This document shows positions 51,836 to 62,482 of a DNA stretch of 64,000 nucleotides, one piece after another. Under the pieces are notes generated by a model. The model had not been told where the DNA came from. It did no database searches and worked only from the letters and a program-made list of their open reading frames with translations. Both the position numbers and the translations under genes were made by a program. The DNA comes from Pseudomonas sp. Bout1 (GTDB lineage Bacteria > Pseudomonadota > Gammaproteobacteria > Pseudomonadales > Pseudomonadaceae). Position 1 is the stretch's first letter, and the number at the start of each line of letters is the position of its first letter. Location: assembly GCF_034314165.1 (NCBI RefSeq), contig NZ_JAVIWK010000001.1, forward strand, positions 2,309,001-2,373,000. Direction: 5' to 3'.

Positions 51836-53818
51836 ATGATGGGTATGAATACGCGGGTTGCCACGGGTGTGGCGGCCCATCAGTTCTTGCAAGTAAGGGG
51901 CAGGAGTAAAGCGCCGTTAGATGTTGTAAAGGCATTCAATGCCACCGAGCGACAGTTTGGTGAGCACGCCGATACGAGCAGCCACGTTGCCGTTATCCAA
52001 ATGATGATGATGACGTTCGGCCCGGCGCTGGCCGATCTATTCAGCGAAGTAAGGCGTGCCGGCTCGGGGCATGACGTTACATTGAAAGACGGCTATAAAC
52101 TGCATGTTTCTGATCAAGAGTTGCACCGTACCGCCGTAGCGTCGAAGTTTGTCGGTAATAATCCCGGTGCAATGGAAACTGCGAATTTTGCGTTGGCGGT
52201 CTTTATCAAGCGCAAACAATTATCCAGCACCGACAGCCGCATCAACACGCACTTTGACACAGCGTTGTCCACGTCTTTACAGGGTGAAACCGTGTTTAAC
52301 CTGCTCAAAGGCATGGGAATGAACCCGTTTGTACGGCAGCTCCCCACGGACGAGCTCGCAGGCAAGGGGACGGTTGGTGTCATGGCCGTTCATGACTTCG
52401 GCGCCTCATTGATCCGCAACGGGGTGGCGCATCGTTTTGGCCGTGAATACACACCCAGCCGCCCGTATGTCTACGTGCTGGAGACGGTTGAACCACGCTC
52501 CAGCGTGCTCCCTCAGCTCAAACACCGTGGGCAGAATGTGCCGGTGGCCCCGGTCAATATTCCGCTCGTAGATACGCCTTCCAATGGGCGAGGAGAGAAG
52601 CGGGCTGAGATTCTCGACGGGTTTAACGCCGTTGAGCGAGGGTTCAATGAGGTGTTTGATGTCAGCAGCCATGCCTCGGTCATAAAACTGATGATGATGA
52701 GGTTTGGCCAAGGCGCTACCGATATGTTCGAAAGTGTCATTCCCGCAGGCGCCGGCTTTGACATCACGATGAAGGACGGTTTCGAACTTCATCTTTCCGG
52801 GCAGGAGTTGCAACAAATGACTGGCGCATCGCGGTTCGCTGGTAGTAACCGCGACATGGTGCAGCAAGCTGACTTTATGCTGGCGGCTTATACCAAGCGC
52901 AAACAGATGACGCGTGCCGACCTGACGCCGGGCACCTCGTTCGAACAGGTTTTATCGAGCACGCTCAAAGGCGATACGCAATACAACGTGTTGAAGGGAA
53001 TGGGCATGACGGGCTTTTTGCGCATCGTCTCACCCGCCAGGATGCAGGAGCCGGGCGCGGTGGCGGTGGTCAGTACTTCCGGGTATTCCAGTGCGTTAGT
53101 GCTGGATGGCGTACAGCACAGCCCGGGTAATAAACGATCGGTGGGCACGTCCTACGGCTACATGCTTGCCGAAGCTATACCTGAAGGGCGGCCCATTGAT
53201 TCAGGCTTGCGAAGCTCTGCCTTTTCCGATGTGGCAGTCGGCATCCCGCCGGCCAACATCTGGAGTGGGTTCTATCAAGGCGTAGAGGGTAACTGTGTCA
53301 CGGTTTCGGCGATCAAGGCGGCGATGCTGCGCTATGGGCAAAGTCCGCGAGGCATCTATAAAAACATCACCGAAACCCGCGAAGGCTATACCGTGACTCT
53401 GCGCGACTCCAGCAAAGTGAACCTGACGCACGCAGAACTGAAACAGGCCCGGGAAGGCTCGAATCTCAAAGGCCCTGACGCCGGCCTGCTCAAGGATGCG
53501 AACTTTCTGTACGCCGTCAGCGCCAAGCGTGCGCAAATGGAAAACCACGAGTTTCGTGCCGGCGAGAGCTTTGAAGTGGCCATGAGCACGCTTAACGATG
53601 GCGAGGTGCCTGGCGATGCATTGCGACGTCTGGGCCTGTACGCCTTTACCCGACGCGTCAGCGTTCAGGCGCTGGCAAACGGTGCAACCGGTACGTTGGC
53701 GAACTTCGGGCACTCGGTTGTCGTCAAGGAGGGTTTTTTTGATTATTACGGGTCTAAAATCCCACTGAAAGCTTCAAGCTGGATGCGCGACGACGGCGAC
53801 GCGCTAATGTTGGTGTAG
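51836..53818 (+). CDS. Candidate type III effector, three related domains: two lacking Cys/His and one intact cysteine-protease-like
   Basis: 660 residues from ATG 51836 behind AAAAGGG (51823-51829); ATG 51830 is too close to that site. Three copies of the domain follow each other: about 30-210, 260-440 and 470-655. Common landmarks are a helix start (SSHVAVIQMMMMTFG; SSHASVIKLMMMRFG; EGNCVTVSAIKAAMLRYG), the pattern GHDVTLKDGYKLHVSDQEL, and a late segment (FGASLIRNG; GYSSALVLDG; FGHSVVVKEG). Only the last copy has Cys487 and His626. The first two have His50/Ala190 and His279/Ser418. So the protein appears to combine two pseudo-domains with one active one. No signal peptide or transmembrane segment is present. 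It is the third gene of the HrpL operon. Confidence 0.78.
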   Translation: MMGMNTRVATGVAAHQFLQVRGRSKAPLDVVKAFNATERQFGEHADTSSHVAVIQMMMMTFGPALADLFSEVRRAGSGHDVTLKDGYKLHVSDQELHRTAVASKFVGNNPGAMETANFALAVFIKRKQLSSTDSRINTHFDTALSTSLQGETVFNLLKGMGMNPFVRQLPTDELAGKGTVGVMAVHDFGASLIRNGVAHRFGREYTPSRPYVYVLETVEPRSSVLPQLKHRGQNVPVAPVNIPLVDTPSNGRGEKRAEILDGFNAVERGFNEVFDVSSHASVIKLMMMRFGQGATDMFESVIPAGAGFDITMKDGFELHLSGQELQQMTGASRFAGSNRDMVQQADFMLAAYTKRKQMTRADLTPGTSFEQVLSSTLKGDTQYNVLKGMGMTGFLRIVSPARMQEPGAVAVVSTSGYSSALVLDGVQHSPGNKRSVGTSYGYMLAEAIPEGRPIDSGLRSSAFSDVAVGIPPANIWSGFYQGVEGNCVTVSAIKAAMLRYGQSPRGIYKNITETREGYTVTLRDSSKVNLTHAELKQAREGSNLKGPDAGLLKDANFLYAVSAKRAQMENHEFRAGESFEVAMSTLNDGEVPGDALRRLGLYAFTRRVSVQALANGATGTLANFGHSVVVKEGFFDYYGSKIPLKASSWMRDDGDALMLV

Positions 53819-53900
53819 GTTAAAAGCACAGAGTTTTGAAGGTCTCGATGGCAGGTGGGGCATCAACTACCGTGACCCGTTGCTCGTCATGCTGTGTGCC

Positions 53901-56900
53901 TTACTCCGATGACCTGGCTTGGGTGGTGCGCTTCAGGATCTGCCTGAACCCCTCCACCGGCAACGGCCGGCTGTGCAGGTAGCCCTGGTACAGATGGCAC
54001 CCAAGCCCTTGCAAAAACACCAGTTGCTCGGGGGTTTCCACACCTTCGGCAATCACCTCCAGGTTAAGGCTGCGTGCCATGGCCACGATTGCGCGGATGA
54101 TCTCCGCATCGTTCGGGTCATGGGTGGCATCGCGCACAAACGACTGGTCGATCTTCAGCGCATCCACCGGCAGGCGCTTGAGGTAGGTCAGTGACGAATA
54201 GCCGGTACCGAAGTCATCCATGGCAAAGCTCACGCCGAGCTTTTTCAGGCGGCGCATTTTGCTGATGGTGTCGTCCAAATTCTGGATCACGATGCCTTCG
54301 GTGATTTCCAGTTTCAGCAGGCTGTAGGGCAGTTGATGGTGCTTGAGGCTGCGCTCTACCCGTTCTACAAAGTCGTTCTGGCGAAACTGCCGGGGGCTGA
54401 TGTTCACGCACAGGCTGAAATTCAACGGGTCCACCAGGCCCTCTGCGATCAATTGTTGGAAGGCGGCGCACGCTTCGTCAAGGATCCAGGTGCCGACTTC
54501 AAGGATCAGGCCGCTGTCTTCCAGCACCTTGATGAACTCCGTTGGGGATTGCGCACCCAGTTGCGGATGTTGCCAGCGCACCAAGGCTTCGGCGCCCACA
54601 ATCTGGTTGCCACGCGCATCCACCTGGGGTTGGTAATGCACGCTGAACTCGCCGCGGGACAGGGCCAGGCGCAAATCGGTTTCCATGCGCAGGCGCTCGC
54701 TGGCGGTTTTTTGCATGCTGTTGTGGAACATCTGGATCGTGTTGCGCCCCGAATCCTTGGCTCGGTACAGGGCGATGTCGGCGCGCTTGAGCAAGTCTGC
54801 CGGGGTTGAGCCGTGATCAGGAATCAGTGCCACGCCGATGCTGGGCGTGACTTGCAAGCGGTGGCCGTCGAGAAACATCGGTTCAGACAATAGTTCGCGC
54901 AGGGTATCGGCCAGCTCCTGGACCTGGGTGCTGACTTGCGGGCGTGAGCCTTCCAGCCCGCTTAGTAGCACGACAAATTCATCGCCGCCCAGGCGCGCCA
55001 CGGTGTCTTCCATGCGCACACTGGCTTCGAGGCGGGCGGTGACGATTTTTAGCACGGTGTCGCCCACCGGGTGGCCGAGGGAGTCGTTGATGTGCTTGAA
55101 GTGGTCCAGATCGAGGAACAGCAGGGCGCCCCGCAAGTTGTGGCGCTTGAGCAGGGCGATCTGCTGGCTCAGGCGATCCATCAACAGGGCGCGGTTGGGC
55201 AGGTTGGTCAGCGGGTCGTGATAGGCCAGGTGGCGAATCTGCGCCTGGGCGTTCTTCAGCAGGCTGACGTCCCGGGCGGTCAGCAGCAGGCACGGGGTTT
55301 CATTGAGGGTAATGGGCTCCACCGACACTTCAACCGCCAGCACTTCACCGCGCTTGTTGTGCCAGAGCATTTCCAGATGGTGAATGCGGCCCTTGATCTG
55401 CAACTCGGCCAATAACGCTGCGCGCTGGTTTTCGTCCGCCCAGATGCCGATCTGGTACAGCGTCAGGCCAATGGCCTCTTCGGCGCGATAGCCGGTCAGA
55501 CGGCAGAAACCGTCATTCACTTCCACGTAGCGCCCGGTATCGCGCTCGGTGATCGACACCGCGTCGGGGCTGGAATGAAAAGCCTTGGCGAATTTTTCTT
55601 CGCTGGCCTTGAGTGCTGCTTCCGAGCGCTGCTGCTGGGTGATGTCGCGCAACGTGGTGACGATGCAGGGCTGGTCGCCGACCTGGATCAGGCGGCTGGA
55701 AATCACACAGGTCAGGGTGTGGCCGCTCTTGTGATGAACGATGATTGCCACATTGCTCAGGGACTGTTCGCGAATCACCTGTTCGATGCGTTGCAGGCGC
55801 TTTGTGGACTCATCCCACAAGCCGATTTGCTCGGCGTTGTTGTTGAGCACCTCGGCGGCTGTCCAGCCAAACGTCTGGGTGAAGGCCGGGTTGATCTCGA
55901 TAAACTGGCCAGTCTCCAGGCGCGTCACGCAGATCGGGTCGGGGCTGGCGAGGAACAGGCTGGCGAATTTTTCTTCGGACGCGATCAAGCGTTGTTCGCG
56001 CTCAACCTGGTCGGTGATGTCAAGCAACGTGCCGGCCATGCGCAATGGCACGCCCAGGTCATCGCGATACAGGCGGGCGCGGCTTTCCAGGTAGCGCGAG
56101 CTGCCGTCTTCCAGTTGCACGCGATAGGTCAGTTGATAGTTGCCCGCCGGGCCTTCGCGCAGGGTGCGGTAGGCATTGCGCATGCTCTCGCGCTCTTCAT
56201 TGGGCATGCCTTCAAAAAACGCCTCGAAGGATTCGTGGAACGGTTGGGGCTCCAGCCCGTGCAATTGGGCGGCCCGGGCCGAGCCGTAGAGCATGCCGCT
56301 GGGAATGTGCCAGTCCCAGGTGCCCAGCTGTGCCGAGTCCAGGGCCAGGTCCAGGCGCTCCTGGCTGTCCTTCAGGGCTTGCTCGGCGTTTTTGCGCTCG
56401 GTGGTGTCGAGGAAGGTGCTGATCAGGTAGTCCTCGCCGTCCAGCTCGACTTTTTGGGCGCTGAGGGTACCGTCGTGGACCTGGCCGTTGCTGGCGCGAA
56501 ACTGCACGTCCATGCTGATGGGCGCGCCTTTGCGCTGGGTGGCCTTGACCAGCAGCGCGCGTTGCTCGGGGTGCACCCAGAGGCCCAGGTCCAGCGTGCT
56601 GCGGCCAATGGCATCGACCAGCGGCCAGCCGAACAGGCTCTCGAAATACTGGTTGGCTTCGCTGATCAAACCGTCGGCCTGACGGGTCAGCAAGACCATC
56701 AGCGGGCACAGGTGAAACAAGGTGGCGAAGCGTTTTTCCGAATGGCCGAGGGCGTGTTCGCGCTCGCGCTGGTGGGTGATCTCGCGGATTACCCCGATCA
56801 TTCGCCGGCGCCCGGCCTTGTCCGGCAGCAGGCTGCCATTGATCTCCAGCCAGTGCAGGCTGCCGTCGGGCCATTGGATGCGATGGTGCATGGCCTGGGC

Positions 56901-57206
56901 AAAGGGCTCGCCGGCCAGCACGGCATGAAAGGCCCGCACCACCTTGGCGCGGTCCTCGGCGGCGAGCAGGTCCAGGTACTCAAGGTCTGCAGGCAGCGGC
57001 TGGCGCGGGTCAAAACCGAACAGCGCCTGGGTGCCCCGGGACCAGCTTATCCGGCCGGTATCGATTTCCCAGCTCCAGGCGCCCAGCCGGGCTGCGTTAA
57101 GCGCCGCCAGCAGTTGCGGCGCGCTGTCCCAGCTTTGTTCCGCCTCCTGTGGGTCCAGGGCATAGATGCGGGGCAGGGGTGGCACGGAATCGACGGGGTT
57201 GCGCAT
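53901..57206 (-). CDS. Five-PAS GGDEF/EAL cyclic-di-GMP regulator
   Basis: 1101 residues. PAS domains begin near 32, 155, 283, 415 and 540 (for example AARLGAWSWEIDTGRISWSR, SEKRFATLFHLCPL, SEEKFASLFLASPDPICV, SEEKFAKAFHSSPDAVSI). The GGDEF domain has RLGGDEFVVLL at about residues 737-747, with the catalytic GGDEF complete. The EAL domain has AEALVRWQHP (about 867-876), EITEGIVIQ and DDFGTGYSSLTYLKRL, also complete. Both synthesis and hydrolysis of c-di-GMP are therefore possible. There is no signal peptide or helix, so it is a cytoplasmic sensor; PAS ligands such as haem or flavin cannot be told. It faces the effector operon convergently. Confidence 0.95.
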   Translation of the reverse strand: MRNPVDSVPPLPRIYALDPQEAEQSWDSAPQLLAALNAARLGAWSWEIDTGRISWSRGTQALFGFDPRQPLPADLEYLDLLAAEDRAKVVRAFHAVLAGEPFAQAMHHRIQWPDGSLHWLEINGSLLPDKAGRRRMIGVIREITHQREREHALGHSEKRFATLFHLCPLMVLLTRQADGLISEANQYFESLFGWPLVDAIGRSTLDLGLWVHPEQRALLVKATQRKGAPISMDVQFRASNGQVHDGTLSAQKVELDGEDYLISTFLDTTERKNAEQALKDSQERLDLALDSAQLGTWDWHIPSGMLYGSARAAQLHGLEPQPFHESFEAFFEGMPNEERESMRNAYRTLREGPAGNYQLTYRVQLEDGSSRYLESRARLYRDDLGVPLRMAGTLLDITDQVEREQRLIASEEKFASLFLASPDPICVTRLETGQFIEINPAFTQTFGWTAAEVLNNNAEQIGLWDESTKRLQRIEQVIREQSLSNVAIIVHHKSGHTLTCVISSRLIQVGDQPCIVTTLRDITQQQRSEAALKASEEKFAKAFHSSPDAVSITERDTGRYVEVNDGFCRLTGYRAEEAIGLTLYQIGIWADENQRAALLAELQIKGRIHHLEMLWHNKRGEVLAVEVSVEPITLNETPCLLLTARDVSLLKNAQAQIRHLAYHDPLTNLPNRALLMDRLSQQIALLKRHNLRGALLFLDLDHFKHINDSLGHPVGDTVLKIVTARLEASVRMEDTVARLGGDEFVVLLSGLEGSRPQVSTQVQELADTLRELLSEPMFLDGHRLQVTPSIGVALIPDHGSTPADLLKRADIALYRAKDSGRNTIQMFHNSMQKTASERLRMETDLRLALSRGEFSVHYQPQVDARGNQIVGAEALVRWQHPQLGAQSPTEFIKVLEDSGLILEVGTWILDEACAAFQQLIAEGLVDPLNFSLCVNISPRQFRQNDFVERVERSLKHHQLPYSLLKLEITEGIVIQNLDDTISKMRRLKKLGVSFAMDDFGTGYSSLTYLKRLPVDALKIDQSFVRDATHDPNDAEIIRAIVAMARSLNLEVIAEGVETPEQLVFLQGLGCHLYQGYLHSRPLPVEGFRQILKRTTQARSSE

Positions 57207-57270
57207 TAATCAGAGGCCTTGGCTCAATGGGCATTCGGCGCGGGGTTCACAGTCTAAGTTCCGCACGGTT

Positions 57271-58161
57271 TCATGCCGGGTTCCCTGGCAGATCGACCTG
57301 TGCATCCAATAGGCTCATGAAAGCCCGCGCAGCGTTCGACAGCGTCCTTTCGGTGTGCACGATGTAGCCTAGCTGGCGACTGAGCTGTATGCCCGGTAAA
57401 GCGATGCGTGCCACCTGCTCATCGAGCATGGTGCGCGGCAGCACGCTCCAGGCCAGGCCAATGGAGACCATCATCTTGATGGTTTCCAGGTAGTTGGTGC
57501 TCATGGCGATGTTCGGCGTCAGGCCCTGGGCCTCGAACAGCCGCCGCACAATATGGTGGGTAAAGGTATTGCCACCGGGAAACACCGCCGGGTGCCGGGC
57601 GATGTCCGCCAGGCTGACGCTGACGTTGCTGATCAGGCTGTGTTCCGGCGCCACCACGAAATCCAGCGGGTCGTCCCACACCGGGGTAGCGCGCACCAAC
57701 GTGTGGGGCTCCGGCGCCAGGGTGATCACGGCCACTTCGGCGCGGCCATGGAGGATTTCTTCGTAGGCCACTTCTGAATCGAGAAACTGAATGTCCAGCG
57801 CGACGTTCGGATATTCCCGGGTAAACGTGCGCAGCACCGGCGGCAGGCGATGCAGGCCGATGTGATGGCTGGTGGCCAGAGTGAGGCGCCCGCTGACCTC
57901 GCCGGTGAGGTTGGTCAGGGCGCGACGGGTGTCGTCCAGCACGTTGAGAATCTGATAAGCCCGCGGCAGTAATGCTCGCCCGGCTTCGGTGAGGCCGACT
58001 TCGCGCCCCAGGCGGTCGAATAGTCGCACCTTTAATTGCTGCTCCAGGCCGGCGATGCGCTTGCTGATGGCCGGTTGGGTCAGGTGCAGGCGTTCACCGG
58101 CGCCGGAGAAGCTGCCGGTCTCGGCGATGGCGATAAAGGCATTGAGGTTGGCCAGATCCAT
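57271..58161 (-). CDS. LysR-family regulator divergent from leuC
   Basis: 296 residues from ATG 58161. The helix-turn-helix is LNAFIAIAETGSFSGAGERL, HLTQPAISKRIAGLEQQLKV, and the ligand domain includes RLTLATSHHIGLHRLPPVLR and MSTNYLETIKMMVSIGLAWS. The start of leuC lies 145 bp away on the opposite strand, a standard layout for a LysR activator of a divergent operon, so control of the leucine genes is likely. The A+T-rich interval (58162-58306) should hold the binding sites; I could not define them by eye. Confidence 0.9.
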   Translation of the reverse strand: MDLANLNAFIAIAETGSFSGAGERLHLTQPAISKRIAGLEQQLKVRLFDRLGREVGLTEAGRALLPRAYQILNVLDDTRRALTNLTGEVSGRLTLATSHHIGLHRLPPVLRTFTREYPNVALDIQFLDSEVAYEEILHGRAEVAVITLAPEPHTLVRATPVWDDPLDFVVAPEHSLISNVSVSLADIARHPAVFPGGNTFTHHIVRRLFEAQGLTPNIAMSTNYLETIKMMVSIGLAWSVLPRTMLDEQVARIALPGIQLSRQLGYIVHTERTLSNAARAFMSLLDAQVDLPGNPA

Positions 58162-58306
58162 TGTGCTATTCCAGTTGGTAATCCAAAGCATAAAAAATAT
58201 GAATTTGAGTTATTTAATGTAGCGCCATACCATCAGCCTCACAAGCCAAAGGGTTATTGAATCGTTCAAGGCCCGGGGCATAGAAACACCTGATGAGGAC
58301 CGCGTG

Positions 58307-59725
58307 ATGGCCGGCAAAACGCTTTACGACAAGCTTTGGGATTCCCATGAAGTGAAACGGCGCGATGATGGGTCGTCGCTGATCTACATCGACCGTCACA
58401 TCATCCATGAAGTGACCTCGCCCCAAGCGTTCGAAGGCCTGCGACTGGCCGGGCGCAAGCCTTGGCGCGTCGACTCGATCATCGCCACCCCGGACCACAA
58501 CGTGCCGACCACGCCGGAGCGTAAAGGCGGGATCGACGCCATCGTCGACACCGTGTCGCGCCTCCAGGTGCAGACCCTCGATGACTACTGCGACGAATAT
58601 GGCATCACCGAATTCAAGATGAATGACGTGCGCCAGGGCATCGTCCACGTGATCGGCCCGGAGCAGGGCGCCACGTTGCCCGGCATGACCGTGGTCTGCG
58701 GCGACTCCCACACCTCTACCCACGGTGCGTTTGGCGCCCTGGCTCACGGTATTGGTACGTCCGAGGTGGAGCACGTCTTCGCCACCCAGTGCCTCGTCGC
58801 CAAGAAAATGAAGAACATGCGGGTGTCGGTGGAAGGCGAATTGCCTTTCGGCGTCACCGCCAAAGACATCGTGCTCGCCGTCATCGGCAAGATCGGCACC
58901 GCCGGCGGTAATGGCCATGCCATCGAATTTGCCGGCAGCGCGATTCGCGACCTGTCCATCGAAGGCCGCATGACCATCTGCAACATGTCCATCGAGGCTG
59001 GTGCCCGTGTGGGCATGGTGGCGGCGGACGAAAAGACCATTGCCTACGTCAAGGGTCGTCCATTCGCACCGGCCGGTGCCGATTGGGACGCCGCTGTAGA
59101 AGCCTGGAAAGACCTGGTTTCCGATGCCGACGCGGTGTTCGACACCGTGGTTGAACTCGACGCTACCCAGATCAAGCCGCAAGTCAGCTGGGGTACTTCG
59201 CCGGAAATGGTGCTGGCCGTTGACCAGAACGTGCCGGACCCGGCCAAGGAAACCGACCTGGTCAAGCGCGGCTCCATCGAGCGCGCCTTGAAGTACATGG
59301 GCTTGAAAGCCAACCAGGCGATCACCGACATCCAGTTGGACCGTGTGTTTATCGGTTCCTGCACCAACTCGCGGATCGAAGACTTGCGCGCTGCGGCGGT
59401 TATCGCCAAGGGCCGCAAAGTCGCCTCGACCATCAAGCAAGCGATCGTGGTGCCAGGTTCGGGCTTGGTTAAAGCGCAAGCCGAGGCGGAAGGCCTGGAC
59501 AAGATCTTCCTCGAAGCCGGTTTTGAATGGCGCGAGCCGGGCTGCTCCATGTGCCTGGCGATGAACCCGGACCGTTTGGAGTCGGGCGAGCATTGCGCGT
59601 CTACCTCCAACCGGAACTTCGAAGGGCGCCAGGGCGCCGGTGGCCGTACGCACCTCGTTAGCCCGGCCATGGCCGCCGCCGCTGCCGTCAACGGTCGTTT
59701 CATCGACGTTCGCGAATTGATCTGA
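58307..59725 (+). CDS. leuC: 3-isopropylmalate dehydratase large subunit
   Basis: 472 residues from ATG 58307, with GAGGA at 58295-58299; GTG 58304 is the alternative. It is an aconitase-family enzyme: substrate and cluster motifs are [20 protein letters not shown], the cluster Cys in [17 protein letters not shown], and [11 protein letters not shown] with two further Cys ligands. With LeuD it isomerises 2- to 3-isopropylmalate in leucine synthesis. LeuD follows 10 bp downstream. Confidence 0.97.
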   Translation: MAGKTLYDKLWDSHEVKRRDDGSSLIYIDRHIIHEVTSPQAFEGLRLAGRKPWRVDSIIATPDHNVPTTPERKGGIDAIVDTVSRLQVQTLDDYCDEYGITEFKMNDVRQGIVHVIGPEQGATLPGMTVVCGDSHTSTHGAFGALAHGIGTSEVEHVFATQCLVAKKMKNMRVSVEGELPFGVTAKDIVLAVIGKIGTAGGNGHAIEFAGSAIRDLSIEGRMTICNMSIEAGARVGMVAADEKTIAYVKGRPFAPAGADWDAAVEAWKDLVSDADAVFDTVVELDATQIKPQVSWGTSPEMVLAVDQNVPDPAKETDLVKRGSIERALKYMGLKANQAITDIQLDRVFIGSCTNSRIEDLRAAAVIAKGRKVASTIKQAIVVPGSGLVKAQAEAEGLDKIFLEAGFEWREPGCSMCLAMNPDRLESGEHCASTSNRNFEGRQGAGGRTHLVSPAMAAAAAVNGRFIDVRELI

Positions 59726-59735
59726 GGAATACCCG

Positions 59736-60380
59736 ATGAGAGCTTTTACCCAACACACCGGTTTAGTCGCGCCGTTGGACCGTGCCAACGTGGACACCGA
59801 CCAGATCATTCCCAAGCAGTTCTTGAAATCGATCAAGCGCACCGGCTTTGGCCCGAACCTGTTCGACGAGTGGCGCTACCTGGACGTGGGCTACGCCTAC
59901 CAGGACAACTCCAAGCGCCCGCTGAACAAGGACTTCGTGCTCAACGCCGAGCGTTACCAGGGCGCCAGCGTGTTGCTGGCCCGGGAAAACTTCGGTTGCG
60001 GCTCCAGCCGTGAACACGCGCCGTGGGCCCTGGAAGAATATGGCTTTCGCAGCATCATCGCGCCGAGCTACGCCGACATCTTCTTCAACAACAGCTTCAA
60101 GAACGGCTTGCTGCCGATCATCTTGAGCGACGCTGAAGTGGATGAGTTGTTCCAGCAAGTGGACGCCGATGTGGGCTACCAGTTGACCGTCGACCTGGCG
60201 GCGCAGACCGTGACCCGTCCCGACGGCAAGGTGTATCACTTTGAAGTGGACGCCTTCCGCAAGCATTGCCTGATCAATGGCCTGGACGACATCGGCCTGA
60301 CTTTGCAGGACGGTGATGCGATTGCGGCGTTTGAAACCAAGCACCGGGCGAGCCAGCCTTGGCTGTTTCGCGACGCTTGA
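59736..60380 (+). CDS. leuD: 3-isopropylmalate dehydratase small subunit
   Basis: 214 residues, the swivelling domain of the isomerase. Characteristic segments are [20 protein letters not shown] and [20 protein letters not shown], and [20 protein letters not shown]. The ATG at 59736 lies 10 bp after leuC, so the subunits are co-translated. Confidence 0.97.
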   Translation: MRAFTQHTGLVAPLDRANVDTDQIIPKQFLKSIKRTGFGPNLFDEWRYLDVGYAYQDNSKRPLNKDFVLNAERYQGASVLLARENFGCGSSREHAPWALEEYGFRSIIAPSYADIFFNNSFKNGLLPIILSDAEVDELFQQVDADVGYQLTVDLAAQTVTRPDGKVYHFEVDAFRKHCLINGLDDIGLTLQDGDAIAAFETKHRASQPWLFRDA

Positions 60381-60398
60381 TTTGAGGTAGGCCGTGCG

Positions 60399-60482
60399 AG
60401 CCCCATCGCGGGCAAGCCCGGCTCCCACATGTTGACCTGTGAACACGGTCGAGTGTGGGAGCTGGCTTGCCTGCGATAGCGC
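60399..60482. repeat. Inverted REP pair
   Basis: CCCATCGCGGGCAAGCCCGG at the left and the near-inverse GAGCTGGCTTGCCTGCGATA at the right, inside the leu gene group between leuD and the methyltransferase gene. Confidence 0.83.
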
Positions 60483-60517
60483 CCGTACAAACACCCCAAA
60501 ACCCAAGGAAAACCACC

Positions 60518-61282
60518 ATGACCAGCACCGCCCACACCCAAGTCGTGCAAAAACAATTCGGCGAACAGGCCGCGGCCTACCTGAGCAGCGCTGTCCATGC
60601 TCAAGGCACCGAATTTGCGCTGCTGCAAGCCGAACTGGCCGGGCAGGGCAGTGCGCGACTGCTGGACCTGGGGTGCGGCGCCGGGCATGTGAGCTTCAAC
60701 GTTGCGCCGCTGGTTAACGAAGTGGTGGCCTACGACCTGTCCCAGCAGATGCTCGAGGTGGTCGCCGCTGCTGCCGTAGACCGTGGCCTGGGCAACATCC
60801 GCACCGTGCACGGCGCCGCCGAGCGCCTGCCGTTTGCCGATGGCGAGTTCGACTTCGTGTTCAGCCGCTACTCGGCCCACCACTGGAGCGACCTCGGCCT
60901 GGCCCTGCGCGAAGTGCGCCGGGTGCTGAAGCCGGGCGGCGTGGCGGCGTTTGTTGACGTATTGTCACCGGGTAGCCCGCTGTTGGACACTTACCTGCAA
61001 ACCGTCGAAGTGCTGCGCGACACCAGCCACGTGCGCGATTACTCCGCCGGCGAGTGGATGCGCCAGCTCAACGAAGCCGGTTTGCAGGTGCGCAACAGCA
61101 GCCGCCAGCGCCTGCGTCTGGAATACACCTCGTGGGTTGAGCGCATGCGCACCCCAGAGGTATTGCGCGCCGCCATCCTGGAACTGCAAACGGCGATGGG
61201 CCAGGAAGTGCGCGATTATTTCGAGATTCAAGCCGACGGCACCTTCAGCACCGATGTGCTGGTGGTCTTTGCCGAACGCTGA
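60518..61282 (+). CDS. SAM-dependent methyltransferase (UbiE/YcgJ-like)
   Basis: 254 residues. The class I fold motifs are LLDLGCGAGHVSFNVAPLVN (SAM loop), VVAYDLSQQMLEVVAAAAVD and AAERLPFADGEFDFVFSRYS, and LREVRRVLKPGGVAAFVDVL. The substrate is not known. It lies between leuD and leuB; this position is conserved in fluorescent pseudomonads, so it may share the operon. I start at ATG 60518 behind AAGGAAA. Confidence 0.9.
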   Translation: MTSTAHTQVVQKQFGEQAAAYLSSAVHAQGTEFALLQAELAGQGSARLLDLGCGAGHVSFNVAPLVNEVVAYDLSQQMLEVVAAAAVDRGLGNIRTVHGAAERLPFADGEFDFVFSRYSAHHWSDLGLALREVRRVLKPGGVAAFVDVLSPGSPLLDTYLQTVEVLRDTSHVRDYSAGEWMRQLNEAGLQVRNSSRQRLRLEYTSWVERMRTPEVLRAAILELQTAMGQEVRDYFEIQADGTFSTDVLVVFAER

Positions 61283-61335
61283 TTAATTTTTCCCGACCTG
61301 CCCACGGGTGGGTCGCTTGATGAAATGAGGAACGC

Positions 61336-62418
<1,083 letters not shown>

Positions 62419-62482
62419 TCTCTCGGGCCCGCTTGCAGATGTTGCTGCAAGGCGGCCCACTTTTGAACAAGGTGTAGTTGCG

